From positions 1 through 5,714 of the forward strand of contig VGCB01000208.1 of assembly GCA_016870235.1 (NCBI GenBank): a stretch of DNA of 5,714 bases, in the 5' to 3' direction. This DNA comes from Actinomycetota bacterium. GTDB lineage: Bacteria; Actinomycetota; Thermoleophilia; Gaiellales; Gaiellaceae. The notes beneath the pieces were generated by a model. It was not told the origin of the DNA. It made no database searches and saw nothing but the letters and a program-made list of their open reading frames with translations. This document shows, one piece after another, positions 1-4,864 of this stretch; the stretch's first letter is position 1; each line of letters opens with the position of its first letter. Both the position numbers and the translations under genes were made by a program.

Positions 1-723
1 CCCGAGCGCGCGACGGCCGATCTCTTCGACGGCGCCACCTGGTTCCTGACGCCGCTCGCCGCCACCGCGCCCGAGCGCTTCCGGACGTTGCACGCGTTCG
101 TGTCGTCGCTCGGCGCCCGTCCCGTCGCGATCGACCCGCGCGCGCACGACCGACTCGTCGCGATGACGAGTCACCTGCCGCACGTCCTCGCGAACGTGCT
201 GCTCAACCACACCGGCTCGGCCCGGATCGACGGTCACGACCCGCTCCAGGCGGCCGGCGGCTCGCTGCGCGACATGTCGCGGATCGCCGGCGCCAACCCG
301 CGGATCTGGGTCGACATCTTCCTCGACAACCGCGAGGCGCTCGCCGCCGCGCTCGGCGAGCACCGGCGGCGGATCGCGCAGGTGGAGACCGCGCTCGCGG
401 AGGGCGACGCCGGCTTCCTCGCGCGCTGGATCGGCGAGGCGAGCGGCCACCGGCGCCGCCTGCTCGAGTCCGCGTTCGGCGATCCGGGCGCGCTGCAGCA
501 GCTGCGCGTCCACATCCCCGACCGGCCCGGCGTGCTCGCCGGGATCTTCCAGGCGCTCGGCGCCGAGCGCATCAACGTCGAGGACTTCGAGATGGACCAC
601 GTCTCCGCCGATCGCGGGGGCACGCTGACGATCCTCGTCTCGGGCGAGGGCGAGGCCGATCGGGCCGGGCAGCTCCTGGAGGCGCAGGGCTACGGGGTCG
701 TCGTCGCGCCGGTGATCGAATGA
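1..723 (+). CDS. tyrA: Prephenate (or arogenate) dehydrogenase with C-terminal ACT domain, 5' truncated by window edge
   Basis: This is the last 240 codons of a TyrA-family dehydrogenase, which oxidatively decarboxylates prephenate or arogenate with NAD(P)+ in tyrosine synthesis. The frame is open from base 1 to the TGA at 721-723, so the start and the Rossmann NAD-binding half lie outside the window. Seen in order: the segment ATADLFDGATWFLTP (visible residues 4-18), which in the family follows the catalytic region; SHLPHVLANVLL (57-68), holding a conserved substrate-pocket His; and LRDMSRIA (89-96), holding the Arg that contacts the prephenate carboxylate. A C-terminal ACT domain starts near residue 168 (LRVHIPDRPGVLAGIF), typical of domains that bind an amino acid effector, so tyrosine feedback is plausible but inferred. 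Whether prephenate or arogenate is preferred cannot be told from this half. The TTG at 88 is an internal Leu codon, not a start. The stop overlaps the aroA start (ATGA). Confidence 0.93.
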   Translation, partial: PERATADLFDGATWFLTPLAATAPERFRTLHAFVSSLGARPVAIDPRAHDRLVAMTSHLPHVLANVLLNHTGSARIDGHDPLQAAGGSLRDMSRIAGANPRIWVDIFLDNREALAAALGEHRRRIAQVETALAEGDAGFLARWIGEASGHRRRLLESAFGDPGALQQLRVHIPDRPGVLAGIFQALGAERINVEDFEMDHVSADRGGTLTILVSGEGEADRAGQLLEAQGYGVVVAPVIE

Positions 724-2045
724 GGAGGGTCGAGCCGGTCGCGCGCCTCGCCGGCCATCTCGCCGTGCCGGGCGACAAGTCGATCTCGCACCGGTCGGTG
801 CTCCTCGGGGCGCTCTGTGACGGGGAGACGCACGTGACCGGGTTCGGGCGCTCGGCCGACTCCGAGGCGACGATCGGCGTCGTCCGCGCGCTCGGCGTCG
901 AGGTGTACGAGCACGGGGACGACACGCTCCGCGTCTTCGGCCGTGGGCTTCGCGGGCTCCGTCCTGCAGCCGGCCCGCTCGACTGCGCCAACTCGGGCAC
1001 GCTGATGCGCCTCGTCACCGGGATCCTGGCCGGGCAGGAAGGGCGCTTCGAGCTCACGGGCGACAGCTCGCTCTCCTCGCGCCCGATGGAGCGCGTCGCC
1101 TCGCCGCTCCGACAGATGGGCGCGCGCATCGAGACGACCGACGGGCACGCGCCGATCCGCATCGACGGCGGCCCGCTCGAGCCGATCGCGTACCGGCTTC
1201 CCGTCGCCTCCGCCCAGGTGAAGTCGGCGATCCTGCTCGCCGGTCTCTTCGCCCGCGGCGGCGAGACGACCGTCGTCGAGCCCGCGCCGACCCGCGATCA
1301 CACCGAGCGGATGCTGCAGGCGGCGGGCGCGCGCGTCGAGCGGCGCGAGGAGAGCGTCAGCGTCTGGCCGGCGGAGCGCCTGCACCTCGGGCCGGTCGAG
1401 ATCCCGGGTGACTTCTCCTCGGCGGCGCCGTTCGTCGTCGCGGCGACGCTCGTGCCCGGATCGGAGCTCCACCTCCACGGCGTCAACCTCAACCCGCGAC
1501 GCGCGGGGCTGCTCGCGATCCTCGAGCGCATGGGGGCGCGCATCACGGTCTACAACCGTCGAGAGATCGGCGGTGAGCCCGGCGGCGACCTCGAGGTCCG
1601 CTCCGCCGAGCTCGTCGCCACCCGCGTCGGGCCGGGCGAGGTGCCGCTCGCGATCGACGAGCTCCCGCTCTTCGCCCTCGCCGCCTCGTGCGCGCGCGGC
1701 GACAGCGTGCTCCGCGGCGCCGAGGAGCTGCGTACGAAGGAGACCGACCGCATCGAGGCCACGGTCGACGCGCTCCGCGCGATCGGCCAGCACGCCCGCG
1801 CCACCGTGGACGGGTTCCGGATCCGCGGCGTCCCCACCCGTCCGCGCGGAGGGAGCGTCGAGGCGCGCGGCGACCACCGGATCGCGATGCTCGGCGCCGT
1901 CGCCGGCGTTGCGTCCGGCGACGGCGTCACCGTCGACGACCCCGACTGCGTCGCGGTCAGCTTCCCCGGCTTCTTCGACCTGCTGGCGCAGCTCGAAGAG
2001 ACCTCGAGACGGACCGATTCGTGGGGCAGGGAGGACGTCCTGTGA
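720..2045 (+). CDS. aroA: 3-phosphoshikimate 1-carboxyvinyltransferase (EPSP synthase), class II type
   Basis: Complete 441-residue EPSP synthase, which transfers the enolpyruvyl group of PEP to shikimate-3-phosphate in the shikimate pathway (cytosol). Seen: PGDKSISHR at 17-25 (K20, S21, R25 bind S3P/PEP); NSGTLMR at 91-97; SSRPMERV with R121; SAQVK at 164-168; RDHTE at 192-196; IDELPLFALAA with catalytic-type D313; RTKETDRI with E341 and R344; GDHRIAM with R387. GDKS, SAQxK and RxHxE are the signature set of class II (CP4-like) enzymes. The usual NxTR appears as NPRR (258-261). The residue matching E. coli Gly96 is Gly93, so the Ala that gives CP4 its glyphosate tolerance is absent. The Lys matching E. 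coli K411 is Val, as expected for class II. The ATG overlaps the tyrA stop (ATGA, 720-723) with no good upstream Shine-Dalgarno, suggesting translational coupling. An AGGAGG lies directly after the start codon (723-728) with no in-frame start behind it. No other in-frame start precedes the PGDKS motif. Confidence 0.97.
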   Translation: MRRVEPVARLAGHLAVPGDKSISHRSVLLGALCDGETHVTGFGRSADSEATIGVVRALGVEVYEHGDDTLRVFGRGLRGLRPAAGPLDCANSGTLMRLVTGILAGQEGRFELTGDSSLSSRPMERVASPLRQMGARIETTDGHAPIRIDGGPLEPIAYRLPVASAQVKSAILLAGLFARGGETTVVEPAPTRDHTERMLQAAGARVERREESVSVWPAERLHLGPVEIPGDFSSAAPFVVAATLVPGSELHLHGVNLNPRRAGLLAILERMGARITVYNRREIGGEPGGDLEVRSAELVATRVGPGEVPLAIDELPLFALAASCARGDSVLRGAEELRTKETDRIEATVDALRAIGQHARATVDGFRIRGVPTRPRGGSVEARGDHRIAMLGAVAGVASGDGVTVDDPDCVAVSFPGFFDLLAQLEETSRRTDSWGREDVL

Positions 2046-2054
2046 GCGCGTGGG

Positions 2055-2100
2055 GCGGTCGCGCACGAGGGGGAGGTGCGCGGACGACCGCGCTCCCTCG
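2055..2100 (+). other. Structured segment in the aroA-cmk gap (bulged hairpin, possible pseudoknot)
   Basis: The 115-base gap 2046-2160 holds no convincing gene. Within it, GCGGTC (2055-2060) plus GCGCAC (2061-2066) can pair with GTGCGC (2076-2081) plus GACCGC (2086-2091), giving a 12-base-pair stem with a GGAC bulge and a 9-base purine loop. CGAGGG, made of the last stem base and the loop (2066-2071), is complementary to CCCTCG (2095-2100), just after the stem. The loop bases GGGGGAG (2069-2075) are also complementary to CTCCCCC (2141-2147), directly before the cmk AGGAGG. No T-run follows, so it is not a classical intrinsic terminator. The pairing is read directly from the sequence; any function as attenuator or leader is inference, and in DNA this GC-rich such pairings arise readily by chance. 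Confidence 0.3.
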
Positions 2101-2147
2101 AGCCTGCGCCTGCTCTCGCGATCTCGTCCTCGGGCGTCTTCTCCCCC

Positions 2148-2153
2148 AGGAGG
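2148..2153 (+). promoter_or_regulatory. Strong Shine-Dalgarno AGGAGG for cmk
   Basis: AGGAGG stands 7 bases before the GTG at 2161, ideal spacing, and decides the cmk start. A second GTG directly behind (2164) is spaced 10 bases and is a weaker candidate. It is one of the two clearest ribosome binding sites in the window and marks independent initiation of cmk after the only sizeable gap in the tyrA-der run. Confidence 0.85.
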
Positions 2154-2160
2154 CTTCGCC

Positions 2161-2787
2161 GTGGTGATCGCGATCGACGGGCCGGCGGGAGCGGGCAAGA
2201 GCACCGTCGCCCGGGCGCTCTCGGAGCGGCTCGGGTTCCGGTACCTCGACACCGGCGCCATGTACCGCGCGCTGACGTGGCTCGCGCTGCACCGGGGCGT
2301 CGAGCTCGACGACGGGCCGTCGCTCGCGGAGCTTGCCCTTTGGGAGCCGGTCGTCTTCGGCGAGGCGAGCTGCGTCGGGATCGCAGGCGAGGACGTGACG
2401 CTGGCGATCCGGGCGCCCGAGATCGACGCCGCCGTCCCCGTGGTCGCGGCGCACCCCGAGGTGCGCGAGGTGATGCGGGAGCGGCAGCGAGCGCTCAGCG
2501 AGGTCGGCGACTCGGTGATCGAGGGGCGCGACATCGGCGTCATCGTCGTCCCGCAGGCCGAGCTCAAGATCTGGCTCGTCGCCGACCCGGCGATCCGCGC
2601 GCAGCGCCGCCACGCCGAGCGCGACGGCGCCGACGCGGCGACGCTCGCGGCCGAGCTGCAGCGTCGTGACGAGCGCGACGCGCGGAACACCCACCGCGCC
2701 GCCGACGCGGTCACCGTCGACACGACGGAGCTGACGCTCGAGCAGGTCGTCGAGCGGATCGCCGAGCTCGTCGAGGAGCGCCGGTGA
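2161..2787 (+). CDS. cmk: Cytidylate kinase (CMP/dCMP kinase), slightly short and divergent
   Basis: Predicted 208-residue (d)CMP kinase, which phosphorylates CMP and dCMP with ATP for CTP/dCTP supply in the cytosol. Seen: P-loop GPAGAGKST (7-15); LDTGAMYRA (29-37), the NMP-site motif; the IRAPEID block (83-89); EGRDIG (121-126) with the substrate-contacting Arg-Asp; ELKIWLVADP (134-143); and the C-terminal RDERD (169-173) then ADAVTVDTTEL. The GTG start follows an AGGAGG at 7 bases. Usual type I enzymes have about 220-230 residues. Two differences stand out against E. coli Cmk as I recall it. The Ser that binds CMP (S101 in E. coli) falls on Pro93, and the Arg/Ala-Pro-Leu stretch between RDxRD and AADA is about four residues shorter. 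Most of the function call is secure, but substrate contacts may be altered. The frame stays open far upstream, but those residues are Arg/Ser-rich antisense-type noise over aroA. The stop overlaps the plsC start (GTGA). Confidence 0.95.
   Translation: MVIAIDGPAGAGKSTVARALSERLGFRYLDTGAMYRALTWLALHRGVELDDGPSLAELALWEPVVFGEASCVGIAGEDVTLAIRAPEIDAAVPVVAAHPEVREVMRERQRALSEVGDSVIEGRDIGVIVVPQAELKIWLVADPAIRAQRRHAERDGADAATLAAELQRRDERDARNTHRAADAVTVDTTELTLEQVVERIAELVEERR
2773..2778 (+). promoter_or_regulatory. Shine-Dalgarno GAGGAG for plsC
   Basis: GAGGAG lies inside the last codons of cmk, 5 bases before the GTG at 2784. Together with the 4-base GTGA overlap it supports this plsC start and translational coupling to cmk. 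Confidence 0.7.
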
Positions 2788-3452
2788 GGGCCGCCGAGAT
2801 CGTCTGGAGGATCGGCCGGCTCACGCTCCAGCCGCTGATCGTCGTCGGCACCCGGCTCAAGGTCTACGGCAAGGAGCGTGTGCCCGAACACGGCGGGTTC
2901 GTGGTCGCCTGCAACCACTTCTCGTGGATCGACCCACCCGCGCTCGGGGCCGCCTCCCCGCGGACGGTCTACTACATGGCGAAGATCGAGGCGCACCACG
3001 TGCCAGGGCTCGGGGCGCTGATCCGCGCGTTCGGCTGCTTCCCCGTCCGTCGCGGCGAGTCGGACCGGGAGGCCGTGCGGATGATGCGCCAGGTCGTCGC
3101 CGACGGGCTCCCGCTCGGGCTCTTCGTCGAAGGGACGCGGCAGCTCTCGGGCGAGCCCGGAACGGTGCAGCCGGGCGCGGCGATGGTAGCGCTGCAGGAG
3201 GGCGTGCAGGTGATCCCGGTCGCCGTGCACGGCTCCCAGATCTGGCGGGTCGGCAACTTCCGGCCGGTCTCGATCGCGTGGGGGACGCCGATCCTGATCG
3301 AAGGGCTGCCGAAGGGTGGCCGCGGCTATCGGGAGGCGTCGGCGATCATCGAGCGCGAGATCCGCCGGCTGTGGGAGTTCCTCGTCGACATGCACGCGCA
3401 GGGACGCCCGGACGGGACGCCGCCGGAGTCGACCGCCGCCCGCGATGGCTGA
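2784..3452 (+). CDS. plsC: 1-acyl-sn-glycerol-3-phosphate acyltransferase (PlsC/LPLAT family)
   Basis: Complete 222-residue PlsC-type acyltransferase, expected at the inner face of the membrane, moving an acyl chain from acyl-ACP or acyl-CoA to lysophosphatidate to give phosphatidate. All family blocks are visible: NHFSWID (44-50) with the catalytic HxxxxD pair H45/D50; GCFPVRRG (84-91); [10 protein letters not shown] (114-123), the EGTR glycerophosphate-binding motif; and VIPVAVHG (143-150). There is no clear multi-helix membrane region; a moderately hydrophobic N-terminal stretch (about 10-23) could be an interfacial anchor. The C-terminal 20 residues are polar and probably flexible. GTG start with SD GAGGAG, overlapping the cmk stop by 4 bases; the end overlaps der by 8 bases. 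The position between cmk and der is a pattern I associate with actinobacteria. The exact acyl acceptor is not proven by sequence, as relatives act on other lipids; the lysophosphatidate role is the default inference and fits the nearby gpsA. Confidence 0.9.
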   Translation: MRAAEIVWRIGRLTLQPLIVVGTRLKVYGKERVPEHGGFVVACNHFSWIDPPALGAASPRTVYYMAKIEAHHVPGLGALIRAFGCFPVRRGESDREAVRMMRQVVADGLPLGLFVEGTRQLSGEPGTVQPGAAMVALQEGVQVIPVAVHGSQIWRVGNFRPVSIAWGTPILIEGLPKGGRGYREASAIIEREIRRLWEFLVDMHAQGRPDGTPPESTAARDG

Positions 3453-4809
3453 GGGCCGTGAGGAGGCCGACGCGCCGGAGGAGGCGCAGGAGCCGGTGGA
3501 GCCGCCCGTCTCGATCGCCGGCACCGTCGCGATCGTCGGCTTCCCGAACGTCGGCAAGTCGACCCTCGTCAACCGGCTCACCCGGTCGCGCGCAGCCGTC
3601 GTGCACGAGACGCCAGGGGTCACGCGCGACCGCAAGGAGCTCCTCTGCGAGTGGAGCGGAACCACCTTTCGGCTCGTCGACACGGGCGGGGTGGACGAGG
3701 CCGACACGGGGCCGTTCGGCTCCCTCATCGCGCAGCAGGCGGCGGCGGCGATCGAGGAGGCGGACGTCGTCGTTCTCGTCGTCGACGCTCGCGCCGGCGT
3801 GACGCCGGGCGACGAGGAGCTCGCCGCGCTCCTGCGGGCTGCGAAGGTGCCCGTGCTCGTCGTCGCCAACAAGATCGACGATCCGAGGCGCGACCCCGAG
3901 GCGGTCGAGTTCCACCGCCTCGGGCTCGGCGAGCCGATGCCGCTGTCCGGGCTGCACGGCCACGGCACCGGCGACCTCCTCGACGAGATCGTGGCCCGCC
4001 TGCCGGGCAAGGCGGAGCCGGTCGTCGGCGAGGAGGCGATCCGCGTCGCCATCCTCGGCCGGCCGAACGTCGGCAAGTCGTCGCTCCTGAACGCGCTGCT
4101 CGGACGCGAGCGCGTCATCGTCTCCGACGTCCCCGGGACGACCCGCGACGCGATCGACACGCTGCTCCGCCGCGGCGAGACGACCTTCCGGCTCGTCGAC
4201 ACGGCCGGGATCCGGCGAAAGCGCAAGCAGCGGCAGGGAATCGAGTACTACTCGGAGCTCCGCACCGTCGAGGCGGCCGAGCGGGCCGACGTCGCGCTCG
4301 TCCTCGTCGACGCGTCCGCCGGCGTCACCGAGCAGGATCTCCACGTCGCCGACGTCGCGCGCAAGGCCGGGTGCTCGACGCTCGTCGTCCTCTCGAAGTG
4401 GGACCTGACCGAGGTCGACCTCCAGAAGGCGAAGGGGCACCTCAACCGGCGCTTGCGGCAGCGGCCGCCGGCCGTCGCCGTCTCGGCCAAGACGGGGCGC
4501 GGGCTGTCGCGCCTGCTCGACCACGTCGAGGCCCTCTACGCGAAGCACGCCCGCCGGATCCCGACCCCGGAGCTGAACCGCGCGCTCGCCGAGCTGCGCG
4601 AGGCGCGACAGGGGCCGCAGGAGCGCGGCCGCCGGATCAGGATGCTGTACGGGACGCAGACCGGCGTCCGGCCGCCGCGGCTCCGCATCTTCGTCAACGA
4701 CCCGGGTCTCGTCACGCGCGACTACGGGTATTGGGTCGAGAACGAGCTGCGCGCGCGGTTCGGGCTCGAAGGGGTGCCGGTCTCGATCGACTTCCGCAAG
4801 AGCGAGTAG
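3445..4809 (+). CDS. der: Ribosome assembly GTPase Der (EngA), tandem GTPase domains
   Basis: Complete 454-residue Der/EngA, a GTPase needed for maturation of the 50S ribosomal subunit. Domain 1: G1 GFPNVGKST (32-40), G2 Thr60 in GVTRD, G3 DTGG (79-82), G4 NKID (142-145). Domain 2: G1 GRPNVGKSS (205-213), GTTRD (231-235), G3 DTAG (252-255), then SKWD (317-320) where the family normally has NKWD, and G5-like SAKTG (347-351). The C-terminal KH-like domain runs from about 372 to 454 ([21 protein letters not shown], then VSIDFRKSE). The ATG at 3445 overlaps the plsC stop by 8 bases; the nearest GGAG (3425-3428) is 16 bases away, so coupling to plsC translation is likely. This start gives an acidic Pro/Glu tail of about 25 residues before the first strand. 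A GTG at 3496, with AGGAG at 3-base spacing, would remove most of the tail. The Ser in G4 of domain 2 is the oddity; the rest is intact. Confidence 0.96.
   Translation: MAEGREEADAPEEAQEPVEPPVSIAGTVAIVGFPNVGKSTLVNRLTRSRAAVVHETPGVTRDRKELLCEWSGTTFRLVDTGGVDEADTGPFGSLIAQQAAAAIEEADVVVLVVDARAGVTPGDEELAALLRAAKVPVLVVANKIDDPRRDPEAVEFHRLGLGEPMPLSGLHGHGTGDLLDEIVARLPGKAEPVVGEEAIRVAILGRPNVGKSSLLNALLGRERVIVSDVPGTTRDAIDTLLRRGETTFRLVDTAGIRRKRKQRQGIEYYSELRTVEAAERADVALVLVDASAGVTEQDLHVADVARKAGCSTLVVLSKWDLTEVDLQKAKGHLNRRLRQRPPAVAVSAKTGRGLSRLLDHVEALYAKHARRIPTPELNRALAELREARQGPQERGRRIRMLYGTQTGVRPPRLRIFVNDPGLVTRDYGYWVENELRARFGLEGVPVSIDFRKSE
3544..4204 (+). repeat. Diverged internal duplication in der: short identical direct repeats 519 bases apart
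   Basis: An 18-base identical stretch covering the P-loop PNVGKS occurs at 3544-3561 and 4063-4080. A second 16-base identity around the G3 LVDT motif occurs at 3670-3685 and 4189-4204. Both pairs are offset by exactly 519 bases (173 codons), so the G1-to-G3 spacing is the same in the two GTPase domains. This reflects the old domain duplication of Der plus shared codon choice, not a mobile or recent repeat. Confidence 0.75.
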
Positions 4810-4842
4810 GCGCCATCTCCCCGAACGGCGAGTCGGGGCGCC
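4809..4842 (+). terminator. Inverted repeat after der, possible terminator without a T-run
   Basis: CCCCGA (4819-4824) pairs with TCGGGG (4833-4838) across an 8-base loop. The flanking GGCG (4809-4812) can pair with CGCC (4839-4842), leaving CCATCT bulged on the left side. Alternatively, the palindrome GGCGCC at 4809-4814 can pair with the copy at 4837-4842. The repeat begins at the last base of the der stop codon. There is no T-tract, so an intrinsic terminator of the usual kind is not supported. Actinobacteria are thought to use some U-poor hairpins, hence a low-to-moderate call. It sits where the tyrA-der transcription unit would plausibly end. Confidence 0.35.
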
Positions 4843-4852
4843 TGCAGAGCGA

Positions 4853-4858
4853 TAGGGT
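4853..4858 (+). promoter_or_regulatory. Possible -10 element (TAGGGT) for a leaderless gpsA transcript
   Basis: TAGGGT fits the TANNNT pattern of actinobacterial -10 boxes and ends 6 bases before the gpsA ATG. Transcription would then start at or next to the A of the ATG, giving a leaderless message. It is one of few T/A-containing hexamers in this gap. No good -35 is visible about 17 bases upstream (bases near 4830-4835 read GAGTCG). The AGGG inside it could instead act as a weak Shine-Dalgarno, 7 bases from the ATG. Confidence 0.4.
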
Positions 4859-4864
4859 GCGCCG

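Noticed and set aside
88..90. TTG at 88 as the start of the first gene
   Set aside because: The frame is open to base 1 and the upstream residues (ATADLFDGATWFLTP) are conserved TyrA sequence, so the gene is truncated by the window, not started at 88.
1408..2160. Upstream extension of the cmk frame over the aroA 3' half
   Set aside because: The frame is open but encodes Ser/Arg-rich shadow sequence of aroA. Cmk proteins begin right at the P-loop strand, and the SD at 2148-2153 fixes the start at 2161.
2042..2167. 41-codon ORF filling the aroA-cmk gap, with GTGA overlaps at both ends (2042-2045 and 2164-2167)
   Set aside because: The double overlap is tempting, but about 12 of 41 third positions are A or T, far more than in the neighbouring genes. 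The peptide has no recognisable features and the strong AGGAGG serves cmk. Most likely intergenic; ribosome profiling would settle it.
3316..3444. Upstream extension of the der frame into plsC
   Set aside because: The added residues are an Arg/Ser-rich shadow of plsC. The ATG at 3445 is the natural start and Der families do not carry such an extension.
690..4226. Antisense open frame of 1178 codons spanning aroA, cmk, plsC and half of der
   Set aside because: Its translation is Arg/Ser/Asp/Pro-rich low-complexity text with no family motif. It lies opposite four well-conserved genes, and long stop-free antisense frames are expected where third codon positions are nearly all G or C.
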